A stretch of DNA of 64,000 nucleotides. Source: Adiantum capillus-veneris. Its lineage: Eukaryota; Streptophyta; Polypodiopsida; Polypodiales; Pteridaceae. This document shows positions 47,659 to 58,776 of this stretch, piece after piece (positions within the stretch are counted from its first letter, which is position 1; every line of letters starts with the position of its first letter). The notes beneath the pieces were generated by a model. The model saw only the letters and a program-made list of their open reading frames with translations, did no database searches and had not been told where the DNA came from. Location of the stretch: NCBI GenBank assembly GCA_014529385.2, contig CM043958.1, positions 140,008,398 to 140,072,397 of the forward strand, given 5' to 3'. The position numbers were made by a program, and so were the translations under genes.

Positions 47659-49611
47659 TCAAGTGGGTTGCCTCACCCCCTGCATAACATAGCTTCTACC
47701 TGGATCAAACACCTGGCTCTGTTCACTTTCATCCATCTGCAACAACCTCCAATAGTGCCCTACCCATGCACGTAGCCATCCATGCACACAAAAGGCCCAT
47801 AGCACTTTAGCACCTCTTCGAACATCACCTTGCCTCATCAACCTATATGGCTCTGCAACCACATCATCTGTATGAACCAACACTTCTGACCCTCCCTCCC
47901 AGCCATGTAAAGGAGAGCTCCTCTCAAAGGAACCCCGTACCTGACGGATAACATACTGTACAGTTGCACTTACAAGCATACCTTTCAACCATGGGTTGCA
48001 TACCTCTTTTGAAAGCTTGGACATATCTTGGGAACCTCCTTCATAGGCCATAGAACACATCTCTTGCACTGGCTTCATGCTCTCTTGCACCTCCTCTTCG
48101 AACTCACTTACACTGTCATCAAGCCCTTCATCATCGATTGGCCCTTCAAGGTCGCTCAGCACTTCCTTTTGTCCAGCTTCAGTCTCCTGCTCTTCAATCA
48201 CCTCTCCTACAGCTGCATCATGCTCCTCTAAGGAAAAGAGAAACTCGTTCTCTACCGCATCCATCCCCAGTTTTTCCATAGACACGGCCGCTTTATCTCT
48301 CTTGGTAAAAGTTTGCACATGTTGCACCACCATGGCACATTCCACCGCTACTTTCATCAGCACAGCCATTAGCATGGCACCACATACCACCTTCACCTGC
48401 ATTTCATCATCTGTAGGTCTAGACCGCACCTTTTGGCTTTCATCAACTATCTCGGCTTGCTCTGTTCCCTGCTCTTCTTGCACATGGGCTACTACCATCT
48501 CATCAAACATATAAGAGGGCAACTTTACCTTTACCAGTTTGGGTTCATCAGATTCCGTCTCTTCGTCATAGGATGTGGACTCATCCACTCTATCTTCCTC
48601 GCTTGCCTCCCAGCAAATTGAGCTTGTATCATCATCGGCATCGGCATCATATACCGACTCCGTATCAGCATTTGCATCCACTTGTTGCTCCACAAAAGCT
48701 TGACCATCTTCACCACTTTGCAAACTTTCTTCATCAACGTCTGAACCCTCGGTATCTGCGTCTCGATTGCATTCTGCTACCATTTCATGCAAACTTTCAA
48801 CAAGACCATGCTTTACCTCTTCAATCCGTACTAGAACCTCCACATCTGCTATCGCTTTTGCATCTTGGTTCACATCGACATGGAGCTTCTCTTCGTTGAC
48901 AAGCTCTTCCACTCTCGGCACATGCACATCACAAACTGGAAACCTCCAAGGAACATAACCAATAGTAGGTCTTACCTCCACAGGCCTTGCATTTCGCACA
49001 ACTGGAACCACCTTTGGTTGGACCAAAGAGCACTTCGCCACCTCCGCAACAGGCATATAATCTGCTGGCTTTAGCATTTCCAACTCCAACTTCCGCTTCA
49101 CCTTTCTGCTCTTTATCTTTGCCAGATAGACCATGTCTTCATAGGTATCGGCACCATCTTTGACCTTTTCCCTAATCCTCGGATGCAAGCACTCTAACAG
49201 CTTTGACAGCTTCAAAGATTGCTTGCTTTTGACCCCAATAGCAATCTCTAACTGCTTCCAACAAGCTTCAAACTGCTCAATGAAAATAGAGAAATCTTTA
49301 CTTACATCTTGGTGTACCGCCTTCAGCTTTGCACCGGCTTTTTCTGCTGTGATCACCTCTCGAAACCGCTCCAGAAACTGACTCTGCAACTTTTGCCATG
49401 ATTCTCTATCACTTCTCTCTAGGCCATCGAACCACACCTTGGCTCGTCCTCGCATTAACAACGGCACCGTCTGTAATCTCTGCGCATCCGTCGACATACG
49501 CATCGACAACAACCATAACTCGAAATCTGCTAACCAATCCTCGGGATCTTCGACGCCCATAAATATGGGGCCAAAACCTGGCTCCACCATCTCTGTCAAC
49601 TTCAACCTCAA
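47659..49611 (-). CDS. D gag-like protein, 650 codons, uninterrupted
   Basis: The only intact long ORF of any element here. Residues 1-170 look like a retrotransposon gag core: EDPEDWLADFELWLLSM, RGRAKVWFDGLE, WQKLQSQFLERF and LLECLHPRIREKVKDG. Residues of about 270-400 are strongly acidic (DTEGSDVDEESLQSGEDG, YDADADDDTSS). A hydrophobic stretch follows (CGAMLMAVLMKVAVECAMVV, about residue 405-430), then another acidic region and a tryptophan-rich C-terminus (WAFCVHGWLRAWVGHYW). No zinc knuckle and no protease motif. The start MRLKLTEMVEPGFGP is near the 5' LTR side, as expected for gag. A nucleocapsid role is inferred from position; the C-terminal half matches nothing I recognise. Confidence 0.8.
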   Translation of the reverse strand: MRLKLTEMVEPGFGPIFMGVEDPEDWLADFELWLLSMRMSTDAQRLQTVPLLMRGRAKVWFDGLERSDRESWQKLQSQFLERFREVITAEKAGAKLKAVHQDVSKDFSIFIEQFEACWKQLEIAIGVKSKQSLKLSKLLECLHPRIREKVKDGADTYEDMVYLAKIKSRKVKRKLELEMLKPADYMPVAEVAKCSLVQPKVVPVVRNARPVEVRPTIGYVPWRFPVCDVHVPRVEELVNEEKLHVDVNQDAKAIADVEVLVRIEEVKHGLVESLHEMVAECNRDADTEGSDVDEESLQSGEDGQAFVEQQVDANADTESVYDADADDDTSSICWEASEEDRVDESTSYDEETESDEPKLVKVKLPSYMFDEMVVAHVQEEQGTEQAEIVDESQKVRSRPTDDEMQVKVVCGAMLMAVLMKVAVECAMVVQHVQTFTKRDKAAVSMEKLGMDAVENEFLFSLEEHDAAVGEVIEEQETEAGQKEVLSDLEGPIDDEGLDDSVSEFEEEVQESMKPVQEMCSMAYEGGSQDMSKLSKEVCNPWLKGMLVSATVQYVIRQVRGSFERSSPLHGWEGGSEVLVHTDDVVAEPYRLMRQGDVRRGAKVLWAFCVHGWLRAWVGHYWRLLQMDESEQSQVFDPGRSYVMQGVRQPT

Positions 49612-49717
49612 CCATCAAACATCTCGACCCTTCGCCAACCGCTTTGTTGGCAAAAAAACACCACTTTCAACCGCAAATTGGAGCATCAGACAGCTCCTCA
49701 GTGGGGGCACAAGAAGA

Positions 49718-51747
49718 TGGAGAGGGGGAAAGGGGAACACACCAAGCACACAACACAATGCCTCACTATAGCCCAGGGTATACACAGCGCCCCAATCCAC
49801 TAGAGTTCACCTTCAAAACTCAACACTATCCGCAAGCAAACCACTGCTTTCACACAACCGCACGCACATACGCCTTGCAATGCACCAAACAGACTCAATC
49901 ACTCCGCTCCGCTCAATTCACAGCCTTCCGCACTCACACAACCTCTCTCTATCTCTCTTTGCACGACAAACCTCGAGGGGGCACACACGCCGACACACAC
50001 CTGGAAACACACGCACACAAGCAGAGAAGAGAAGGGGGAAGGGGAAATGACGCCAGAAACAGAAGGGAACCGTCTACTAGCATAGGCAATAGCATGTACA
50101 ATCAACACCCTGCCGGCATGAACCTCAGCAATCAAGACAAAAGCTCCACAAGCTTTGGCAAGAAAAAACCCTCCTTGGTCCAAAGCCCTCCTTGGCAAAA
50201 GACATTGGTCCCAAAAAAAGACCCTTACAAATGAACATAACCACCCTTTTATAGGGGTGTGCATAGGAGTCCAAAAAAGAAAAAATGGTGCTGTGATTCC
50301 ATGTCGGGCACTCCCTTTGGAGTTCCATTTAGAAGTTCTATGCATTGCCAACACTTGGCTTAATTATTCTTGGAAACTTTTGCATGCTAGACACATTGGC
50401 ACTTTGGCCCCTCTCCCTTCACTTTTTTTGCCGGCCGCCCGGACTCCTTTCTCCTTGCACTTCATTTGCTTGTCGGCGTCTCCTTGCACACTGCTGCAGG
50501 ACCTCTCTCTTACACGAGGGGGGGAGGCAATAGCAACCTCGCTATTGCTCTCCCTCTCCTTCTCAAAAATTTGGAGCCGCGAGACCCGCCTCTAGCAAGG
50601 CCTGCCACGTCATCACTACATCACCAGCCAGGGCCGCCCACGGGCGCCACCACCATCCAACACCGCCGGCCATTGCCACCAAAATCGCCGCCGGACGCCC
50701 ACAGCAGCGCCATGCGCGCGGACACCATAGCTGCGCCCAAGAGAGCTCCCCTCTCTCTCCTTCCTTAATGGGAGCCCACGCCTCAGCCTTTATAGCCTGG
50801 CCTCAACGGTCCCACGTCCGCATGTGGGTTTTAGGCCCCTGCCACGTGGCATTCCCCTAAGACTTGAGCCCCAAGGGCTCCAAAAACTCATTATTTTCTT
50901 CCTTTAACCAAAAAAACTTTGCAATCTGCCTTGACTTGGCCCCCATTTTGTGCTCCCACCTTCTGTTGCCGAGCCGCAAAGCCCGAGTGAAATCGTGCAC
51001 TGCTGCCCTGCTCCTCCATGATCCGCACCGTTATTCGACTCCTCTAGGCCCAAGATCCAATGCGACCAAAACACGATCAAACCATCTGCAATTAACTTCG
51101 GGCAAAGACAACCAATCTTCCGACTTCCATATCTTTCTGCTTCGGATTCCGTTTGGCGTGCAGTCACTTCCTGCTAGCTCCATATGGTGTACACTCTGCT
51201 CTAAAACTTTGTCGAGGCTCAGAAGATGCCAGATGGCGCGTACTCCAATATGGCCAAGTGGGCTCAGACTCGGCCCTCGAAAAAACTTCAACTGACCATA
51301 GCTTGCAATCCAGAGCTCCGATCCACAATCCGAAAAGACGGGTAGGCTCTATGAGTTGAGCTCTACACATCTATACCTCAAGTTCCACTTGGATCACCTG
51401 TCACCAGCTGCCCTATCCGGCAAGAATCTGCAAACCATCAAAACTTCAACCTTTAATAACTTGGGCTCCGTAGCTCGGTTTGATGAGCCGTCTAGACCTA
51501 CTCCTTCAGCACTTCAAGCTCTTCATTTCTGGACCCCAAGGCTGCACTTTGCATCTCTTTCACCTGCTACCCCATTTAGCCCCTTATGGAGCATTCCCTG
51601 GCTTATAAGCCGCATCATCCATACACTTCCGCTGCTACTTGCTATCCCATGAACTTCCTAGCTGCTCTAGTCCTTTGCCATGCTTCTACTTGCCTGTACA
51701 CACCTGTCCATGCCATCTTCTAGAGCCGACATACTTTGGCTGCACCA
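49718..51747 (-). repeat. D 5' LTR
   Basis: A 2030-bp LTR, near-identical to 45477-47511. The minus-strand reading ends with CCCCTTTCCCCCTCTCCA next to the gag leader. Confidence 0.92.
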
Positions 51748-52055
51748 ACGTTGCTTCATGATTCTAAAATAAACCCAATCCCCTTCCTTGATCAAAACAT
51801 CCTGACGATGCTTGTTAGCCCGTCGTGAGTAAGACTCCTAAGACTTGCTTAGCTGAAGCTTCAGACTCTCAAAAATCTCATCCAACGACTGACTTTCAGC
51901 ATTGGCACCAGGCATTTGACTGACCAAGCGAGTCAAAAGTGACTGGAACAGACGGCCAAAAGCTGCCTCGTACACAGTTCGGCCAATGGCAGAGGAAATC
52001 CCCTGTGCCCACCCGCGAGAGATTCATGTGCATCGTGCAATACGGTTGTCCTAAG
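51748..52055 (-). pseudogene. C4 integrase remnant, proximal part
   Basis: On the minus strand: VLHDAHESLAGGHRG (integrase zinc-binding region), then directly AAFGRLFQSLLTRLV and ANKHRQDVLIKEGDWVYFRI. The catalytic core between them is deleted. The frame continues into 45476 once element D is removed. The right edge meets a forward family C LTR at CTAAG (52051-52055). Confidence 0.8.
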
Positions 52056-53275
52056 TGTCATGTGCACATCTAACCCTATGTGTACGTGGACAAGCTACTT
52101 CATGACATGGGTTGGGTTCAGTTCAGTTCAGTCAGTCTAGCCTAGGAAGTGTTCTAGCACTTTTGTGAGTCTGTTCGCAGACCGTGCATGACCAGGCACT
52201 TAGAGTAGATGCATATCCTCTCATTGAACACACCATGATCATCAGATTACCATCAGAACCCATCAGGAGCATTTTTCCAGTGCATAGACCTATTTTCCCT
52301 ATTTTAGTCAATTTTCACTTATTATTTTTAAGTGACTTTTGTTGGGAAACTGAGTAGGGCAAATTGGCCAAGGATCTTTATAAAAAAGCTAGCGCTAGCA
52401 CTTTCTGGCAAAAGAGGCAACAGGGACCAGACATACAACAGTGCACCTTCTTAGCAAGACCCCCCGGCAGCAAACCTAGCGTTTTCAGCCAAGAACAAGC
52501 CCAGCATTTTCAGCATTGCAGCTCAGCCAGCGTTTTGCATTTGCAGATCCACCTGGCGACAGCAGGACAGCAAGAGCCCTGGCGTTTTTGCAACAACACA
52601 CAGATTCAGTCCTAGCGTTTTTGGACAACATTTTCAGCCTAGCAATTTTGCAGATTTCCGGCATCATCAGCTTCTCTGCATCAACGTTTTCAGTTCTCAG
52701 TGTATAGACTCCGCACCGCGAGTCCCCAACCTCGCAGATCTCACCTTCCCGTAGCACATCCTCGCCGCACGGTCAGATCAGCCAGCGTTTGCAGATTCAG
52801 CCCGGAAAACGCAAATTTCAGCATCTACGTTTTCACCGCGTCGTCGTCGCATCGTCGTCATCACCGTCATCACCGATATAGAGTCAGAATTCAGCAGATA
52901 TAAGATTTGCAGATTTCAGCCCTTAGCGTTTTCAGATTTCAGCCCGTCTAGTCATCGTCCTCGTCGTCGTCGACATCATCGGCAAGTCCATTGCATTGTA
53001 GAGAATTGTGCAATCAATAGTAGACCGCTCTCGCCATAGAGAGTGGGGCCTTCGGAGGAGGGTTTGACAACATTCTGCTGTTGTATTCTTCTCTCTCTAT
53101 CTCTCAGTCTCAGTACCTTCATTCTCAGTGTTTATCCACTTTGTTTGTGATCATTTGCACTCTCTCACTAAAGGAATGGAAGGCTCTCCCTTTCGTAAGT
53201 AAAAGGAACCCTCGAGCACAGTTCGGAGCACTCATCTTAAGCAAAGTTCAACATTCACTTCCGCTACACCTTACA
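52056..53275 (+). repeat. Family C LTR, copy C5
   Basis: A 1220-bp LTR starting TGTCATGTGCAC and ending CACCTTACA, followed at 53277 by TGGTATCAGAGC. It has CTAGCGTTTTTG-like units at about 52480-52700. Confidence 0.92.
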
Positions 53276-53620
53276 TTGGTATCAGAGCTTTGGCGGTGTT
53301 CTGTATCACTCAAGGAAAGAACCACAAGAATTTTTTTTGCTTGTTGTGGTCCCACGTAATCCAAGTCCACTTGGACGTGTCGATTCCTAATCGTGTTTTT
53401 GAAGAGTGACAGGAAACCCAAGAAAGAAGGGCTTGTCCAACCTTCCCTTGTTTCTCTTTTCCCCAGTGAACCGTGCACTTAGCGGCCGGCCAATCGACAT
53501 GACATGGGAAAAAGGAACCTTGGTGTGAGCACAAGGCCGCCAAGGGGTGCGCCCGCGGAAAAGAGTAGAGCTCGGGTAAGAGAAGATCCGTCTCTAACAC
53601 AGATTGCAAGCTAAAGAAGA

Positions 53621-53750
53621 ACCTCAAGAACTCCAGAACTCCAAGACTCAAGAACCCAAGAACCCAAGACCCTCAAGACCCCCAAGAACCTCAAGAACCT
53701 CAAGACCCAAGAACCACAAGAACCCAAGTTCCTCGTGAACTTCAGAACCC
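53621..53750 (+). repeat. CAAGAACC-type minisatellite in the C leader
   Basis: Irregular repeats of CAAGAACCC, CAAGACCC and CAAGAACTC lie between the primer-binding site and the gag ATG. Shorter versions occupy the same place at 32200-32275, 35425-35500, 57185-57290 (inverted) and 61400-61500. Confidence 0.85.
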
Positions 53751-53763
53751 AAGACTTCAGTGT

Positions 53764-55424
53764 ATGGTCATTACCCAAAGCGGAATGGATACTTCGTATG
53801 GAGGTGATGAGCATAGCAATGGCGAAGAAGAATTTTCTCCACCAGGAGGTTTTTCTGACCCTCCCCCTTCCCCATCTACGCCAAGGATTGCATCAAATCC
53901 TATGGAGGCTTTGGTCAAGTCGATGATGGACATGATGTTACACCAAGAAGCGCAACGCGTTACCTTGGAGCGTGAGCGCCAAGACAGACAGGCATCCTTG
54001 GATCACGAAGCGCACTTGGCGGTCGAAGAACGGAAAGAAAGAAAAGTAAAAAGAAAGGCGGCTATTGAGCGTGAGCGTGAGCAAGCGCGCTTGGCGGCCG
54101 AAGAAAGACGAGCCGCCTTGGAGTCAGAGCATGAGACGCAGAGAGACCTACGCATGCAAGAGTTGGTCCGACAGGTTCTCACCTCGAAACCTAAGCCAAC
54201 CAAAGATGTTGGTGGTTCATCAAGTGGCGCAAGCCGACATTCGGACTCCAACAACCCCGTCATCGAGAAGTTGACATTTAGTAAGTATGACGGTAAGATG
54301 GATGCTAGTGTTATTTATTCTTGGTTGCATCAATTTAATGCTTATTTTGCGACAACTAAGAAGACAGGGAATAGCAAGGTTCTTACGGCAGCCATGTACC
54401 TTGCCGGTGATGCCATTAATTGGTACCACGCATGGCAAGAGACACAGTTAGCCGCGCACCTAGAGGAAGCCGAGGAAGGCGCGCCCCTTTCTTTCAATTT
54501 GGCCAACTTCCAAGACAAGCTCAAGGCGCGGTTTATGCCACCACAGTACCTAGCGGGGTTGAAAGAGGATTGGCGCAATCTCAAGCAGAATGGTATGCCA
54601 GTCATATCTTTTTCTAACCGTGTTTTGCAGCTCGGCACCCAATTACGCAAATTGGATGATGAGCGCAAGGAGGCTTTCCTTTTTGGGTTGGACGAATATA
54701 TCAAGTTTGATGTAGAAGTCTTCGACCCCGCGGATCTCAACAAGGTAGTACAATTGCTCTCTCCCAAGAGATGAAGCACAACAAGGGAAAGCCTAAGGAG
54801 AACAAGTCATCTCAAAGTACCTCCCAGACTTCTCAGAACCCTCAGAATGATAAGAACGGTAAGAATGGTAAGCACGGTAACTCTTCTAACCAATCTTCCT
54901 CTAGTCTCTCAGAAAAGAACTCACAAAATGAACCTAAGGGTAAGGCTAACACAATTGCTAAACCTAAGCTCACTCCATATGAAAAGGCAAAAAAAGGAAT
55001 TTTAGGAGGATATATCACGTCGGAAGAACAAAGCATTTATTCTAAGAAAGGTCAATGTTATCATTGTCACATCAAGGGTAACATAAAAAGAACATGTCCT
55101 AAGCTTGAGTCTAATGAATCTAAAGCACCCACAGAACCCACTTCCTCTGTCAATGCAATAAATGAGAACACAAGTGTGACCCAAGTTTCTCATGATCCTC
55201 CCATTGATGAGTCTCTCATTAAGTTTTATGGTCATGTGAAGGGTCAGCGTTTTGTCATATTGTTTGAACCAGGCAGTATGCATGATGTGATTAGTGACTC
55301 TCTTGTCGAAAGAGCCCGCTTGGAGGTTAGCAAGACATCTCCTTTCGAGGTGTCGGGCTTCGCTCCCGGTATGGACTCTCTCGTCATGCAAGAGTGCCTT
55401 GATGTTTTGTTCACTGTTCAATAA
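53764..55424 (+). pseudogene. C5 gag and protease
   Basis: The most complete gag of family C. MVITQSGMDTSYGGDEH opens a 336-codon frame with a charged helical N-terminus (ERERQDRQASLDHEAHLAVEE) and a gag core (KLTFSKYDGKMDASVIYSWL, AAMYLAGDAINWYHAW, LKARFMPPQY). It ends at 54774, where a frameshift leads into the second frame (54771-55424). That frame holds a degenerate zinc knuckle CYHCHIKGNIKRTC (His replaced by Asn) and a retropepsin-like GQRFVILFEPGSMHDVIS. The catalytic DSG/DTG is replaced by EPG, so the protease should be inactive. The tail continues past the TAA (55422-55424) as CDILLG, WFREHNPLIDWAE. Confidence 0.87.
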
Positions 55425-56488
55425 GCGGCCTTCCGCAGAAAATTTGTAGTCTCTCCTTTTTCAGGATGTGATATACTTTTGGGCATTTGATGGTTTCGTG
55501 AGCATAACCCTCTCATTGATTGGGCGGAAAATATGTTCACTTTCAATGCCAAAAGTGACTCTCTTATTGTCATTCGTTCATCTCTCATTTCTAATGTGCA
55601 GGCGAAGATTGAAAAGAATCAGGAGAAGGAGGCTCTCTCAATCTTTTCTTCTCCAAAGCAAGATACACATGATTTGCATGATAATGATAAGCTTGAGGAT
55701 TTGCATGATGAAGATGTGGTTATTCACGAGCATAATGATTTGCATGATCAAGATGTGATTATTCACAAGCATAATGATTTGTAGCATAAAGATGTGATTG
55801 TTCACAAGGATGATGGTTTAGTTGATACTTTGTCTAGTGAAGCTAACCTCATTGCAGATTCGATCACTCACGAAGAACCGATCTTAGCTCTCGAGTCAAG
55901 GTCCAAAGAACCCCCACAGGAAGTATTATGTGTTCGAATGATTAGTCAGCACGCATTGTTCGAGTGTTTCATTCGTGATGCTTTCCTGTATTTTAAAAAC
56001 CGTCCTTATGTGATCCCTTTTCATAGACATGCCATATTGCGCGATAAACACGATTCACTCATGAATGAGCACGGATGTATGCAGATTCCTCATGAAAAGA
56101 TGAAATGTTTGCATTCAAGGAATTCACATTCCATGTCTCTTCGTTAGCATGACACAGTATCTGAAAGAGCAGAAGAAGGATTGAGCATCAAGCATAGGCA
56201 TTTCCATTGTGATTTGCCACAATTGATTGATTTAGATCAGAAACACAAGATTTGACCCCATTGTTTACGTGTGTTTGATGAACGGTTTGGCACTCCGTCA
56301 CTTTGTTCATTTGCATTGCATGCACAGTTTGTTCGGAAGACTAGACTTTTTCCAATCACTTTACATGGAATGGGTATGTTCATGTTTTTGTGTTGGAAGT
56401 GGTTTCAGGAATTTTCCTCCTCGGAGAATCTTGAAGAAGGTAGACGCATGACTATAGACGAAGTTGAAGCATTGAAGGAGAGGCATGA
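55425..56488 (+). pseudogene. C5 post-protease Asp/His-rich region and unknown segment
   Basis: After the protease tail (ENMFTFNAKSDSLIVI, about 55530) the frame passes into QAKIEKNQEKEALSIFSSPK and then the Asp/His repeats DLHDNDKLEDLHDEDVV and DLHDQDVIIHKHNDL, with TAG near 55782. The conserved segment CVRMISQHALFECFIRD to MSLR follows, with a stop near 56146, then MTIDEVEALKE. This copy shows that the Asp/His region sits directly downstream of protease, where RT should begin. The copy is cut at about 56488 by an inverted C copy. Confidence 0.78.
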
Positions 56489-57177
56489 ATTCGTCGGCAT
56501 CCTCTAGGTGCGCGGCTAACTGTGCCTCTTGCCATGCGTGGTACCAATTGATAGCATCACCGGCAAGGTACATAGTTGCCGTCAAAACCTTGCTATTTCC
56601 TGTCTTCTTAGTTGTCGCAAAATAAGCATTAAATTGATGCAACCAAGAATGCATCCATCTTACCATCATACTTACTCAAAGATAACTTCTCTGCGACTGG
56701 GTTATTGGAGTCCGCATCCCGGCTTGCGCCACTTGAGGAACTACCAACATCTTTGGCTCGTTCCGAATTGAAGGCAAGAACTTGTCGAACCAATTCTTGA
56801 GTGCGTAGGTCTCTTTGAACCTCACAATCGGCCTCCAAGGCCGCTCGTCTTGCTTCGGCTTCCTCCTTTCTTTATGCTTTTCTTTCTTTTCGTGCATCAC
56901 GCTCACGTTCCAAAGCAATGCGACTTGCTTCTTGTTGTGCCAGCGCAACGCGAGTCGCTTATTGTTGTTGTGCCAACACAACTCGATTGCTTCTTGTTGT
57001 TGTGCCATCATGTCCAACATCGACTTGAACATCGCCTCCATAGGATTTGGTACAACTCGTGGCGTAGATGGAGAAGGGAGGGTCGAAAAAGCCTCTTGGT
57101 GGGAAAAATTCTTCGTCACCTCTCTCATGCTCATCACCTGTATACGAAGTATCCATTCCGCTTCGGGTGATGACCAT
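56489..57177 (-). pseudogene. Inverted family C gag fragment
   Basis: The minus strand reads MVITRSGMDTSYTGDEHERG (57177 leftward), then Gln/His-rich broken frames (QQEAIELCWHNNNKR), RDLRTQELVRQVLAF, SKYDGKMD and FNAYFATTKKTGNSKVLTAT, ending at AHLEDADEF near 56489. It matches C5 gag residues 1 to about 240 but is frame-broken. The Gln-rich insert between coiled coil and core is specific to this copy. Confidence 0.82.
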
Positions 57178-57641
57178 GCACTATGATCTTTGGTTCTTAA
57201 GTTCACGAGGAACTTGGGTTCTTGCGGGTCTTGGGTTCTTGAGGGTCTTGAGGTCTTGAGGTTCTTGAGGTTCTTGAGGGTCTTCTTTTGCTTGCAATAT
57301 GTGTTTGAGAAGGATCTTCTCTTCACCCGAGTTTTGCTCTTTTCTGCAGGCGCACCCGTTGGCAGCCTTGCGCTCACACCAAGGTTGCTTTTTCCCACCT
57401 CACGTCGATTGGCCGGCCGCTAAGTGCACGATCTGCTCTCAATGAGTGAAAAGAGGCAGAAGGAGAGGCTGGACAAGCCCTTCTTTTCTGGGATTCCTGT
57501 CACTCTTCAAAAACACGATTAGGAATCGACACGCCCAAGTGAACTTGGGTTTGTGCGACCACAACAAGCAAAAAAAATTCTTATGATTCTTGTGGTTCTT
57601 TCCTTGAGTGATACAAAACACTGCCAAAGCTCTTATACCAA
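57178..57641 (-). other. Inverted C leader and primer-binding site
   Basis: Minus-strand leader with CAAGAACC-type repeats (57185-57290). At 57640-57629 it carries the primer-binding site as TGGTATAAGAGC (one change), next to the LTR. Confidence 0.8.
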
Positions 57642-58776
57642 TTTAAGGTGCAACGGAATGAATGTTGTATTTTCCTCAAGATGAGTGCTCCGAACTGTGC
57701 TCAAGGTTCCTTTTACTTACGGAAGGGAGAGCCTTCCGTTTTTAATGAGAGAATGCAATGATCACTAACAAAGAGAATGGACACTGCGCATGAGAGTGTA
57801 TGAGACTGAGAGATAGAGAGAGAAGAGAAATACGACACCAGAGACGTAAAACCCTCCTCCAAAGGCCCCACTCTCGTTGGCGAGAGTGGTCTACTATTGA
57901 TTGCACAAACTCGTACAAGTGGATGACTCAAAACTGATGCAAGTCTAGGCTATGTCGATGTCGACGACGGGGATGACGAGACCGACTCTATGTCTGAAAC
58001 TGATGCTCTTTTATCTGCTGTCCGAAACCGCCAATGGCTGAAATCTGCTGAAAACCAAAAACGCTGGTTTGGTGCTGATTCCTGCTGGCTGAAAAACGCT
58101 GTTTTTAAGTTGGCAAAAACGCTGATATTCTGAGGCTAGGCGATGCTGAAAATGCCAGGGAAGTGGCGATCACGTCCTGCTGAAAAATGCCAATGACTGA
58201 GATCTGTGGCGAGGTTTGCTTGGATGAAAAACGCCAATGGCTGAGAGGTGTGGCGATGAAGCTATGGCTGAAAACGCTTGGTATTGGTGTCTGCTGGCGA
58301 TGAAGTCTTGCTGATGCAAAACGCTAGGAGATGCTTGCTTGGAGGAAATCGCCCAAGGGTTGGTCTTGCTGAGAGAGGGGGAACCTACTGCCTGTGGCCT
58401 TTGTTCTCCTTGCTCTTCTGCCAATTAGTGCTAGCCTAGGTTTGCTTATATACAAACTTACTCAATTTGCGCTACCTACTTTCCAACAAAAGTCACTTAA
58501 ATTAATAAGTGAAAAATGTCAAAAATAGGGAAAAAAGGTTCAATGCACTGGAAAATTCCGCTGAAGGATTCTGATGGATTCTGATAGGAATGCTTATGAT
58601 CATGCTGTGTGCAACCAGAGGATATGCATCTACACTAAGTGCCTGGGCATGAATGGTCTGCGAACAGACTCACAAAAGTGCCAGAACACTTCTAATCTAG
58701 AGTGACTGGACTGACGGAACCCTTGTTATAACGTAGCTTGTCCACAGACACATAGGGTTGGATGTGTCACGTGACA
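57642..58776 (-). repeat. Family C LTR, inverted
   Basis: An 1135-bp LTR read from 58776 (TGTCACGTGACAC) to 57642. The last bases are CACCTTAAA instead of CACCTTACA. It is flanked by C internal sequence on both sides, with gag/leader on the left and pol-tail/polypurine tract on the right. It is therefore the shared LTR of another internal-LTR-internal arrangement. Confidence 0.88.

Larger units (their letters stand above)
45477..51747 (-). mobile_element. Gag-only LTR element D with ~2-kb LTRs
   Basis: A complete reverse element of 6271 bp with LTRs 45477-47511 and 49718-51747 and a 2.2-kb interior holding one long ORF. The target bases ACGT (45473-45476 and 51748-51751; ACGTT if the boundary base is shared) flank it, and the C4 integrase frame reads through once D is removed. 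A purine-rich GGGGGGTGGGCAATGA tract (minus strand, about 47527-47512) abuts the left LTR. No TGG-type primer-binding site is obvious left of 49718. No protease, RT or integrase. Confidence 0.9.

Noticed and set aside
47659-49618. Plus-strand frames such as the 145-codon one at 48077-48514
   Set aside because: Antisense shadows of the intact D gag ORF, rich in Ser/Thr/Cys as expected from complementing acidic codons.
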